Assembly: GCA_947490145.1 (NCBI GenBank)
Contig: CANLGD010000005.1
Coordinates: 17,581 to 81,580, forward strand
From: Flavobacteriia bacterium
Lineage (GTDB): Bacteria; Bacteroidota; Bacteroidia; Flavobacteriales_D; Crocinitomicaceae
Direction of reading: 5' to 3'
Length of the DNA stretch: 64,000 nucleotides
Part shown: in pieces, positions 9,368 to 16,833 of the stretch
Layout of the letters: the number at the start of each line of letters is the position of its first letter
Numbering within the stretch: the stretch's first letter is position 1
The notes under the pieces: generated by a model
Database searches by the model: none
Seen by the model: the letters and a program-made list of their open reading frames with translations, nothing else
Told to the model about the DNA's origin: nothing
Program-made: the position numbers and the translations under genes

Positions 9368-10114
9368 TTATTTCACTTTCGTAAATCCTTTTTTAGAAAT
9401 TTGATAGTTGTATTTATCTGTAATATGCTCAACTTCTGCCCCATCTTCATCAACCAAACAATCATATAAAGAAGAAACTAAACCTTTTGAATTAATCTTT
9501 GAAGTTTTTATAGTTGTAGAACCCATTGGAGCATCTGCAGTATTTTCTTTCATTGCAAGTTGAATAGTTTCAACAACTTTTCCATCAGTAATTATTGTTG
9601 CAAAAAAGTCAGTTCCTGCAAAAAATGGACATGCATCATAAGAAGAATATTCATCTTTCCAAACAAGAATTGCAAGAGAATCACCAAATTCAATTCTATT
9701 TAATGCATAACAAATCGATTCTTTTGTCATTCCAATATCCAATTTATCCAGGTAAGCTTGATATTTATGATTAATTTTTGCTTCTTCAATTTTAAAATAA
9801 TCATTTAACGTATATTTATTTGATTCGTTTATTTCATCTTTTTTTAATTTGTTAGCAAATAATTTAACGTCATTTATTGACAGAGCATTTAGGGTATTAT
9901 TTTTTGACGAATCAGCAAAAAATTTCTCATTAAAAATATATTCTTTTGAAATCAAAGGATATTTTTTAAGACTTTTTTCTACTTCTTCTGGAAATATAAT
10001 ACTTTTCTTACCCTCTCTTTTCAATTCTTCGTAAGTTTTTTCTGGCTTTGAAGAGCAAGAAAAAAATAAAGTTAAAGAAATAAGTAAAGAAATTTTTGTA
10101 CTTGAATTAAACAT
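9368..10114 (-). CDS. Outer-membrane or periplasmic lipoprotein of unknown function
   Basis: 248 residues starting at ATG 10114; the ORF-track start at 10180 only adds a poor extension. The N-terminus has a lipoprotein signal ending in LTLFFSCSS, with Cys as the lipidated residue. The rest is a charged, soluble sequence with no domain I recognise; the C-terminal part contains ICYALNRIEFGDSLA, reminiscent of small outer-membrane-assembly-type (SmpA/OmlA-like) repeats, but I would not assign it. It converges on the TerB/LETM1-like gene with only 4 nt between stops. A CGAAATTA box (TAATTTCG on the minus strand) lies 36 nt upstream. Confidence 0.6.
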   Translation of the reverse strand: MFNSSTKISLLISLTLFFSCSSKPEKTYEELKREGKKSIIFPEEVEKSLKKYPLISKEYIFNEKFFADSSKNNTLNALSINDVKLFANKLKKDEINESNKYTLNDYFKIEEAKINHKYQAYLDKLDIGMTKESICYALNRIEFGDSLAILVWKDEYSSYDACPFFAGTDFFATIITDGKVVETIQLAMKENTADAPMGSTTIKTSKINSKGLVSSLYDCLVDEDGAEVEHITDKYNYQISKKGFTKVK

Positions 10115-10149
10115 ATATTTAAGAATTAAAATGAAGTTTTCTTTAAAAA

Positions 10150-10157
10150 CGAAATTA
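10150..10157 (-). promoter_or_regulatory. -7 box TAATTTCG (minus strand) for the lipoprotein gene
   Basis: Reads CGAAATTA on the plus strand. It is a TTCG variant of the TAnnTTTG box, 35 nt upstream of the chosen ATG and inside the longer ORF-track reading, which supports the shorter start. Confidence 0.4.
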
Positions 10158-10218
10158 GTTAAATTACTTTCAATTATCAAGCTTCAATAAAATTTTGTTA
10201 CTCTATTCTTAGAAGGAA

Positions 10219-10226
10219 TACATTTG
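10219..10226 (+). promoter_or_regulatory. -7 box TACATTTG upstream of a dead gene
   Basis: Exact TAnnTTTG match 21 nt before the ATG of the signal-peptide remnant at 10248, so the promoter appears to have survived gene decay. Confidence 0.4.
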
Positions 10227-10247
10227 TAATACTTCAAAAACTTAGCC

Positions 10248-10601
10248 ATGAGAACATTCCTTTTAACAATTTCTTGTATATTGTCACTTTTGATCTATTC
10301 TCAAAAATCAAATTCATTGAAAAAATGAATATTTTGAATTGATTTTAAGTCAAAGCTTCCAATTTATTTCAATTTCTACATTAGCAGAGATGCATTTCGA
10401 AAAATCAGTGGTTATACCTACAAGTTCAATGTTATTTTTTGCTCAATTTTTACCACAAATAAATCAATTCTAATTTCACTTATTATTACTGGAAGAATTA
10501 GAATAATGTGTGGCGAAAATTTTGTCATGTATTTTGGTGCAAGTTATTTATATGAAGCAGATGCGCTAGGCTTTCTGTATGGAACAGGTATAATTTTTTA
10601 A
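10248..10601 (+). pseudogene. Decayed exported/outer-membrane beta-barrel protein gene
   Basis: ATG 10248 begins a clear signal peptide (RTFLLTISCILSLLIYSQ) that stops after 26 residues. Downstream, coding-like fragments appear in shifting frames: a strand-like piece containing FQFISISTLAEMHFEKS in one frame, then MYFGASYLYEADALGFLYGT in another, ending at TAA 10599-10601. The last piece, an aromatic-rich strand ending in GIIF, looks like the C-terminal strand of an outer-membrane beta-barrel protein. Total span is about 118 codons, shorter than an intact barrel, so a deletion is likely as well as frameshifts. A promoter box precedes it and a terminator hairpin follows it. No function can remain. 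Confidence 0.55.
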
Positions 10602-10604
10602 ACA

Positions 10605-10633
10605 AAAATGGCTTCCATTTCTGAAAGCCATTT
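10605..10633. terminator. Bidirectional terminator hairpin AAATGGCTT / AAGCCATTT
   Basis: A 9-bp inverted repeat with A-rich left flank and T-rich right arm, placed between the dead barrel gene (plus) and the M43 protease (minus). It can terminate transcription from both sides. Confidence 0.6.
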
Positions 10634-10655
10634 CATTAAAATCTCTTTAAAAATC

Positions 10656-13052
10656 TTACTTGGCTAAAATGATTCTTTCAGTAACATGAAAAGCATCATT
10701 GTAAATTTTTACAATGTACATTCCATGGTTTTTATCTGATAAATCAATTGTATCTTTTAAGAATTCTTCTCCTTTATTAATTTCATTTTGGAAAACAATT
10801 CTTCCAGCTTCATCAAAAACTAACACATTTACATTTCCAGTAAAGTTATTTGTTAAATTAAAAACAAATTTTCCATCAGTTGAAGGATTTGGCATTACAG
10901 CAAAAATTGTTTCGTCTACTTTTTGAAGTGAAATGTTTTCACCTTCTTCAATTTTTAAGGCTGTACTACTTCTTGTAGCCTTCAAAGTATAACAAGTTGT
11001 AGCATTAAAAACTCCTCCATAGCCCATAACTTTAATATAATAAGTTGCAACTGGTGCAGCATTATAAGTTACGGCTTCAGAAGTTGTTGTTCCGTTTTGG
11101 CTACTATATAGCAATGTTCCAGCACTATTATATAAATATAAATCGTAATCGGCTGGTAAATTTGTTAAAGTAACTTTGATGTTTTTCAAAGTTGTTGTAT
11201 TTGTAAATTTAAACCAATCTACATCAGTAGCAGTTCCGATTCTTGCAATAACATTCGTATTTGCAGTAATTAACTTTGCAGTTGATAATGTTTCATTTGC
11301 CTCATAAGTATCTGAGCAAGCTGTTGCGGCTGCAGTTGTTGTAAAGTTAGATCCAACTGTGTATGCACTTGCACCTGACGTGCAATTTGTTCTCACTTGG
11401 AAATTATACAAAGTACTTGAAGTTAAACCAGTTAAATTCAATGAATTTGTTGTTGCTGTATAACTAGTCCAAGTTGCTAGCGTAGATTTTTTCACTTGAA
11501 CTGTGTAATTTGTTGCACCTGCTACTGCTGTCCATCCTAAAGTAGCAGTTGTAGCAGCAATTGCACTTGAAGCCAAACCAGTTGGAGCGTTACAAGTTGT
11601 TGGAGTTATTGTCCCTGCAGTGATGTTTACAGTATAATCTTCAACTTCGCCATAAGTGTAAGTTCCACAAGAACTTGTTACCGCAGCATCCATCATTACA
11701 ACTCTCATTCTTGTTGAACCAACAGTTGTTGCAGCAGGAACAGTAAAAGAACCTGTAATTGTTGCAGCACCTGAACCAGAGTAAACTAATTCACCAGCAT
11801 CAACGAAATCTAAATCTTTGTTATAATCGATGTAAACAGCGAAATATTCAGTGTAAGCCGTACTAACAAATCCTGGTTTCAAAGAAATTGTGTTTGTGGA
11901 ACCTGCCACTAAATTAGTTGACAAACTTGTAAAGTTACCATATCCAGCATTAGCGGTTGTTGTATTATTTATGGTGCCAACAGTTACATTATTAATATAT
12001 TCATAAGTAACATTTGTTCCATTTGATGCACAATAAGCAGCTGTTGGCGGAGTTACAACTGTTCCAGCGCCACAACCTTGAGAATTTAATAATGCTGCTC
12101 TAAATCCACCTGTTACAAATAATGCTTGCATTCTAGCTTTTTGACCGGTTGTAAACATATTCATAGCAACATCGTCCACATAATCCATGTAATTCATGTG
12201 CATGTCACCTGAATTTGAGCAAGAAACTTGCGGAAACGTTGGACTTCCATAATTTTCGTCAGCTTGATTTGGTGTATCAGCACACTGATCAGATCCTGTA
12301 CAAGCAGTTCCATCATCTCCCCAAATATGGAAAAGATTTAACCAATGTCCAATTTCATGCGTTGCAGTTCTTCCTTTGTTGTATGGAGCTGTAGCAGTTC
12401 CAGTTGTCCCAAAACAAGTATTAGCAATTACTAAACCATCAGTTGCAGCAGCTCCACCAGGGAATTGCGCATAACCTAAGATTCCAGTTTGAGTTCCTGC
12501 TTTTAAACTTGGTACAACCCAAATATTTAAGTAAGAACTAGTTGGCCATGCAGCATAACCTCCTGTAGAAGTAGATTTTGCATCATCCGTGTTTGCATCA
12601 AAACTTATTTTTGTTGTACTTTGTCTGTTAACTCCAGAATGAGCATTTCCATTAATGTCTCTAGTAGCCAGACAAAAATTTAGTTCACAATCAGCTACTA
12701 AACCTGCGTATACTGAAGGAGTATTTGACCAATCAGTATTCAATTTTCTAAAATCTTTGTTCAAAACATCAATTTGAGATTGAATTTGAGCTAAAGAAAC
12801 GTTTTGTGCAGCAGTATTGTACAATACATGCACAACTACAGGAATGTTAATTACAGCTTTATTCATTCCAACAACTCCACTTTCAATTGCTTGTTGTGTA
12901 AATTGATTGATTTGGTCTAAATTAAATTGTACTGAAGGATTTTGTTGAACTGTTGCAGCATGATGACTCATTGTTGCACATTTTCTCTGTCCAAAGACAG
13001 AACTTACTGATAACAACAGACCAAAGCCTAACGTTAAAATTGTTTTTTTCAT
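10656..13052 (-). CDS. T9SS-exported M43 (pappalysin-family) zinc metalloprotease
   Basis: 798 residues from ATG 13052 (the track start at 13124 adds a non-signal extension). Order of domains: signal peptide KKTILTLGFGLLLSVSSVFG; propeptide; M43 catalytic domain with zinc motif HEIGHWLNLFH (about residue 232) and Met-turn region MNYMDYVDDVAMNMFT; a GEVED domain ending GEVEDYTVNI (about 470); a fibronectin type III domain (about 485-570, SSTLYNFQVRTNC); a PPC-like domain (DTYEANETLSTAKLI to VMGYGG); and a Por-secretion tail (MPNPSTDGKFVFNL). Known of the family: secreted gelatinase-type proteases. A second protease of the same family lies at 49345-51663 with different accessory domains. Confidence 0.92.
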   Translation of the reverse strand: MKKTILTLGFGLLLSVSSVFGQRKCATMSHHAATVQQNPSVQFNLDQINQFTQQAIESGVVGMNKAVINIPVVVHVLYNTAAQNVSLAQIQSQIDVLNKDFRKLNTDWSNTPSVYAGLVADCELNFCLATRDINGNAHSGVNRQSTTKISFDANTDDAKSTSTGGYAAWPTSSYLNIWVVPSLKAGTQTGILGYAQFPGGAAATDGLVIANTCFGTTGTATAPYNKGRTATHEIGHWLNLFHIWGDDGTACTGSDQCADTPNQADENYGSPTFPQVSCSNSGDMHMNYMDYVDDVAMNMFTTGQKARMQALFVTGGFRAALLNSQGCGAGTVVTPPTAAYCASNGTNVTYEYINNVTVGTINNTTTANAGYGNFTSLSTNLVAGSTNTISLKPGFVSTAYTEYFAVYIDYNKDLDFVDAGELVYSGSGAATITGSFTVPAATTVGSTRMRVVMMDAAVTSSCGTYTYGEVEDYTVNITAGTITPTTCNAPTGLASSAIAATTATLGWTAVAGATNYTVQVKKSTLATWTSYTATTNSLNLTGLTSSTLYNFQVRTNCTSGASAYTVGSNFTTTAAATACSDTYEANETLSTAKLITANTNVIARIGTATDVDWFKFTNTTTLKNIKVTLTNLPADYDLYLYNSAGTLLYSSQNGTTTSEAVTYNAAPVATYYIKVMGYGGVFNATTCYTLKATRSSTALKIEEGENISLQKVDETIFAVMPNPSTDGKFVFNLTNNFTGNVNVLVFDEAGRIVFQNEINKGEEFLKDTIDLSDKNHGMYIVKIYNDAFHVTERIILAK

Positions 13053-13082
13053 AATCTTATTTGCCTTTTGTAGTTTGCAACA

Positions 13083-13090
13083 CAAAAATA
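13083..13090 (-). promoter_or_regulatory. -7 box TATTTTTG (minus strand) for the M43 protease
   Basis: Plus-strand CAAAAATA, 31 nt upstream of ATG 13052 and downstream of the ORF-track start, which supports the shorter start. Confidence 0.5.
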
Positions 13091-13124
13091 AAACATTTAT
13101 CGTACAAAACAAGTATTTCATCAA

Positions 13125-13493
13125 AAAATTTGTGAAATAATATTACTAAATCCTTTTTTTTGTGGAATATTTAACAGATTGTTTCTTTTGTCCACCTCCA
13201 AAAATAAAAACTAAGTTAAAACTGAAACCAATCAAGCGTTTGTTAACCTCAATTAAATTTGAATAATCAATATTTTCGTTTTGTCTAAAATAAATTTATC
13301 TCAACATTAAATAACATTATTTGTAATTTTTCACTTTTTTCGACATCTATATTTAAACATTAAAAATATCCATTCATCTTAGTTTCAATGGATTTTTGTC
13401 TACAAAAAAGCGGTAAAAAAATCAAAATGAATAATTTAAAAAATATTTTTTGTCTAATCCTTTATTTTATTTGCACCAATGCCATAAAAAAGG
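13125..13493. other. Intergenic region between the M43 protease and suf
   Basis: No gene seen in this very AT-rich stretch. It holds three copies of TTTTGTCTA (13279, 13394, 13448), each in the same orientation, whose role is unknown. The flanks carry the protease promoter and the suf promoter. Confidence 0.5.
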
Positions 13494-13501
13494 TAAATTT
13501 G
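13470..13501 (+). promoter_or_regulatory. Promoter of the suf gene cluster: TTTG-N20-TAAATTTG
   Basis: A TTTG -33-like element at 13470-13473 and an exact TAAATTTG -7 box at 13494-13501. This predicts a 5' leader of about 60 nt before sufA at 13570. Confidence 0.6.
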
Positions 13502-13569
13502 CACAAGTATTAATGCTTATTTAAAATTAATCTAAATAAACAAATAATAAAATTAATTGTTTTAGAATT

Positions 13570-13893
13570 ATGATAACAGTAACGGAAACAGCTAAAAAAC
13601 AAGCACTTCGCTTGATGGAAGACGACGGAAAAAAAGGATATTTTATCCGTGTTGGAGTTGATGGTGGCGGATGCTCAGGCTTGATGTATCAATTAACTTT
13701 TGACAATGAAAATAAAGAGGGTGATAAAGAATTTTTTGACAACGGTATAAAAGTTGTTGTTGACAAAAAATCTTACCTCTATTTGATAGGAACTACACTT
13801 GATTTTTCAGGAGGATTAAACGGAAAAGGTTTTGTTTTTCAAAATCCAAATGCAGGACGAACTTGTGGTTGTGGAGAAAGCTTCTCTTTATGA
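13570..13893 (+). CDS. sufA: A-type iron-sulfur carrier protein (HesB/SufA/IscA family)
   Basis: 107 residues, the normal size. The three conserved cysteines of the A-type carriers are present: one in GGGCSGLMY and two in the C-terminal TCGCGESF. These proteins bind a transferred Fe-S cluster and hand it to apo-enzymes. It is the first gene of a suf cluster (sufA, sufB, sufC, sufD). No sufS or sufE is present, so the cysteine desulfurase must be encoded elsewhere. The gap to sufB is 130 nt and is filled by a repeat hairpin, so cotranscription is likely but not certain. Confidence 0.92.
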   Translation: MITVTETAKKQALRLMEDDGKKGYFIRVGVDGGGCSGLMYQLTFDNENKEGDKEFFDNGIKVVVDKKSYLYLIGTTLDFSGGLNGKGFVFQNPNAGRTCGCGESFSL

Positions 13894-13904
13894 TTTAGAT
13901 TATT

Positions 13905-14016
13905 AGACACTTAGATTATTGGATTGTTAGAGGAATTGATTATTTAGAAAAAAATATTGTTCGATTATTATGAGGTCTAACAATCGAAAAATCGAATAAT
14001 CTAACAATCGAAAAAT
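13905..14016. repeat. Degenerate repeat hairpin between sufA and sufB
   Basis: Contains ATTGTTCGATTATTA (13956-13970), a 16-nt direct repeat CTAACAATCGAAAAAT at 13977 and 14001, and an inverted match ATTGTTCGATTATT / AATAATCTAACAAT with one mismatch. The right arm ends 8 nt before the sufB ATG, so the structure would sit in the sufB leader. The same 15-mer recurs upstream of hemC at 19910. Confidence 0.65.
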
Positions 14017-14023
14017 AAAAAAA

Positions 14024-15478
14024 ATGGCAAATTATACAGAAAACGAATTAGCAAAAGACCTAGAAAATCAAGAATATAAATTTGGTTTTGTAACAGATAT
14101 TGAATCAGATCAAGCACCTAAAGGTCTGAACGAAGACATTATTCGTTTTATTTCAGCTAAAAAAGAGGAACCACAATGGTTATTGGATTTTAGATTAAGT
14201 GCTTTTAAAGTTTGGCAAGAAATGACTGAACCGAACTGGGCGCACGTACATTACGAAAAACCAAATTTTCAAGAAATCATATATTATTCTGCTCCAAAGC
14301 AAACAAAAAAATATGAATCTTGGGACGATGTTGAACCAGAAATGAAAGAAACCATGAAAAAATTGGGAATTTCAATGGACGAACAACAACGTTTAACTGG
14401 AACAAACATTGCTGTTGATTTCGTAATGGATTCAGTTTCAGTAGCAACTTCTTTCAAAGCAAAATTATCAGAATTAGGAATAATTTTTTGTTCTTTCTCA
14501 GAAGCAGTAAAAGAACATCCAGAATTAGTAAAAAAATATATGGGCACTGTTGTTCCAACATCAGATAATTTTTATGCTGCTTTGAATAGTGCAGTTTTTA
14601 CTGATGGTTCTTTTTGTTATATTCCTAAAGGTGTTAGATGTCCAATGGAACTTTCTACTTATTTTAGAATAAACGAAGGAGGAACAGGGCAATTTGAAAG
14701 AACATTGGTTGTGGCAGATGCTGGAGCGTACGTTTCTTACCTTGAAGGTTGCACAGCTCCGCAGCGTGATGAGAATCAATTACACGCTGCAGTTGTGGAA
14801 TTAATCGCATTGGATGATGCAGAAATTAAATATTCAACGGTACAAAATTGGTATCCAGGAGATAAAGACGGTAAAGGTGGAATTTTTAATTTCGTAACCA
14901 AAAGAGGTTTATGCGAAAGAAATGCAAAAATTTCTTGGACGCAAGTTGAAACTGGTTCTGCTGTAACTTGGAAATATCCATCCTGTATTTTGAAAGGTGA
15001 TAATTCTGTAGGAGAATTTTATTCTGTTGCAGTTACTAATCACTATCAACAAGCTGATACAGGTACAAAAATGATTCACCTTGGGAAAAACACAAAAAGT
15101 ACGATTGTATCAAAAGGTGTTTCAGCAGGAAAATCAAATAATTCTTATAGAGGTTTGGTGCAAATTCATAAGAATGCTGACAATGCCCGAAATTTCTCTC
15201 AATGTGATTCCTTATTAATGACTGATGAATGTGGAGCACATACTTTTCCTTACATAGAATGTAAAAATAGTTCTGCAAAAATCGAGCACGAAGCAACAAC
15301 TTCCAAAATTGGTGAAGATCAAATTTTCTATTGCAACCAACGCGGAATTAGCACTGAAAAAGCAATTTCGTTAATTGTAAACGGATATTGCAAAGAGGTA
15401 TTGAATCAATTACCAATGGAATTTGCAGTTGAAGCACAAAAATTATTAGCAATTAGTTTAGAAGGATCAGTAGGGTAA
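14024..15478 (+). CDS. sufB: Fe-S cluster assembly scaffold SufB
   Basis: 484 residues, full length. SufB forms the SufBC2D scaffold complex on which nascent Fe-S clusters are built. Recognisable blocks: [55 protein letters not shown] and the C-terminal [23 protein letters not shown], including the conserved Cys used in cluster formation. The start at ATG 14024 lies right after a repeat hairpin. In most genomes sufC follows within a few bases; here the two are separated by about 580 nt holding a broken four-helix-bundle ORF and two palindromes. Confidence 0.96.
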   Translation: MANYTENELAKDLENQEYKFGFVTDIESDQAPKGLNEDIIRFISAKKEEPQWLLDFRLSAFKVWQEMTEPNWAHVHYEKPNFQEIIYYSAPKQTKKYESWDDVEPEMKETMKKLGISMDEQQRLTGTNIAVDFVMDSVSVATSFKAKLSELGIIFCSFSEAVKEHPELVKKYMGTVVPTSDNFYAALNSAVFTDGSFCYIPKGVRCPMELSTYFRINEGGTGQFERTLVVADAGAYVSYLEGCTAPQRDENQLHAAVVELIALDDAEIKYSTVQNWYPGDKDGKGGIFNFVTKRGLCERNAKISWTQVETGSAVTWKYPSCILKGDNSVGEFYSVAVTNHYQQADTGTKMIHLGKNTKSTIVSKGVSAGKSNNSYRGLVQIHKNADNARNFSQCDSLLMTDECGAHTFPYIECKNSSAKIEHEATTSKIGEDQIFYCNQRGISTEKAISLIVNGYCKEVLNQLPMEFAVEAQKLLAISLEGSVG

Positions 15479-15482
15479 ATAT

Positions 15483-15552
15483 GATTGCAGATTGGCAAAT
15501 TACAGATTGCTTCGCTAGGATAAAAATTTATCTGAAAGCGAAGCAATCTGAA
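15483..15552. repeat. Palindromic repeat copy 1 (CAGATTGCTTCGCT stem)
   Basis: Perfect 14-bp inverted repeat CAGATTGCTTCGCT (15503-15516) / AGCGAAGCAATCTG (15537-15550) with a 20-nt loop, preceded by GATTGCAGATTGGCAAATTA. It lies between the sufB stop and the four-helix-bundle ORF. Two further copies occur at 15949 and 27317. Confidence 0.85.
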
Positions 15553-15569
15553 AAAAAATATAATTAACA

Positions 15570-15945
15570 ATGGCAACAATAGAAAAATTTGAAGAATTGG
15601 AGGTTTACAAATTAAGTATGGAATTATGCACTGAAATTTACAAGCTTACAAATACTGATAAATTTTCAAAAGATTTTGGATTAAAAGATCAAATTAGAAG
15701 ATGTTCTGTTTCATATCCTTCTAATATTTCTGAAGGATATGAAAGAGACGGGAAAAAATCAATTTTTGTATTTCCTTCAAATTGCGAAAGGTTCATGCGG
15801 AGAATTAAGAACACAATTAAGAATAGCATTTAATTTGGAATATTTAGATGAAAACCAATATGAATCATTAAACGAAAAATATATTTCAACAAGTAAACAA
15901 ATTAAAGGATTTATTAAATATTTAAAAACGTATAAAGGCAAATAA
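15570..15945 (+). pseudogene. Frameshifted four-helix-bundle protein (S23 / 23S rRNA IVS family)
   Basis: The ORF track shows two overlapping frames. Frame one (15570) gives [40 protein letters not shown]; frame two (from about 15751) continues [20 protein letters not shown] and LDENQYESLNEKY to a stop at 15945. Joined, they give a normal about 124-residue S23/IVS-type four-helix bundle (SNIxEGxxR...FLxIAxGSxxEL). The break is at GGGAAAAAATC: six A where five would keep the frame, so a one-base insertion, real or a sequencing error. This family includes proteins encoded in 23S rRNA intervening sequences and is structurally related to Avd of diversity-generating retroelements; no reverse transcriptase is present here. 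It lies in the suf cluster, flanked by palindrome copies 1 and 2. Confidence 0.8.
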
Positions 15946-15948
15946 AAA

Positions 15949-16049
15949 TGGATTACAAATTGGCAAATTACAGATTACAGATTGCTTCGCATTCAAGATG
16001 ATTTAATAGCGAAGCAATCTGTAATCTACCAATCTGCAATCTGCAATAA
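15949..16049. repeat. Palindromic repeat copy 2 (GATTACAGATTGCTTCGC stem)
   Basis: Perfect 18-bp inverted repeat GATTACAGATTGCTTCGC (15973-15990) / GCGAAGCAATCTGTAATC (16009-16026) with an 18-nt loop; outer arms GATTACAAATTGG and CCAATCTGCAATC extend it imperfectly. It ends 10 nt before the sufC start, so its right arm is in the sufC leader. Confidence 0.85.
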
Positions 16050-16059
16050 CGAAAAGATT

Positions 16060-16824
16060 ATGTTAAAAATAACAAATTTACACGCGTCAATAGACGGAAA
16101 AGAAATTCTTAAAGGATTAAATTTAGAAGTAAAAGCTGGAGAAGTTCACGCAATAATGGGACCAAATGGTGCTGGAAAAAGTACTTTAGCAAATGTTTTA
16201 GCTGGTCGTGATGAATATGAAATTTCTGCTGGTTCAGTCGATTTTGACGGAACAGATTTATTAGATCTATCAACAGAAGACAGAGCAAGAGAAGGCTTAT
16301 TCTTGGCTTTCCAGTACCCTGTTGAGATTCCTGGAGTTTCAAATGTAAACTTCTTGAGAACAGCTATTAATGAAATTCGCGAATACAAAGGTGAAGAAGG
16401 AATTTCTGCTAAAGATTTCATGGCTTTGGTTCGAGAGAAATCTAAAATTGTTGAATTAGATTCAAAATTAGCTTCTCGCTCTGTAAACGAAGGTTTTTCT
16501 GGAGGAGAAAAAAAGAGAAATGAAATATTTCAAATGGCGATGTTAAATCCGAAATTAGCAATTTTAGATGAAACGGATTCTGGACTAGATATTGATGCTT
16601 TACGTATTGTTGCAAATGGAGTAAATACCTTAAAATCAAAAGATAATGCTACAGTTGTCATTACTCACTATCAAAGACTTTTAGATTACATAGTTCCTGA
16701 TTTTGTTCACGTTTTATACGACGGTAGAATTGTGAAAACTGGTCCTAAAGAATTAGCTTTAGAATTAGAAGAAAAAGGTTATGATTGGATCAAAGCTGAG
16801 TTTTCAGAAGTAAAAGCAATATAA
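16060..16824 (+). CDS. sufC: Fe-S assembly ATPase SufC
   Basis: 254 residues. ABC-type ATPase of the SufBC2D complex; it drives the conformational change that opens the scaffold. Motifs: Walker A GPNGAGKST, Q-loop FLAFQYP, signature FSGGEKKRNEI, Walker B LAILDETDSGLDIDAL and switch His in VITHYQR. The ORF-track start at 15982 lies inside palindrome copy 2 and its extra 26 residues are repeat sequence; ATG 16060 gives the usual MLKITNLHASIDGKEIL start. sufD follows after 9 nt. Confidence 0.96.
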   Translation: MLKITNLHASIDGKEILKGLNLEVKAGEVHAIMGPNGAGKSTLANVLAGRDEYEISAGSVDFDGTDLLDLSTEDRAREGLFLAFQYPVEIPGVSNVNFLRTAINEIREYKGEEGISAKDFMALVREKSKIVELDSKLASRSVNEGFSGGEKKRNEIFQMAMLNPKLAILDETDSGLDIDALRIVANGVNTLKSKDNATVVITHYQRLLDYIVPDFVHVLYDGRIVKTGPKELALELEEKGYDWIKAEFSEVKAI

Positions 16825-16833
16825 TTATTGATT

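Noticed and set aside
15570-15945. Diversity-generating retroelement, because the four-helix protein resembles Avd
   Set aside because: No reverse transcriptase, template repeat or variable repeat is present nearby; S23/IVS-type protein fits better.
15483-16049. CRISPR array, because similar repeats recur with spacing
   Set aside because: Only two copies here, each an internal palindrome, flanking an ORF; no regular spacers and no cas genes.
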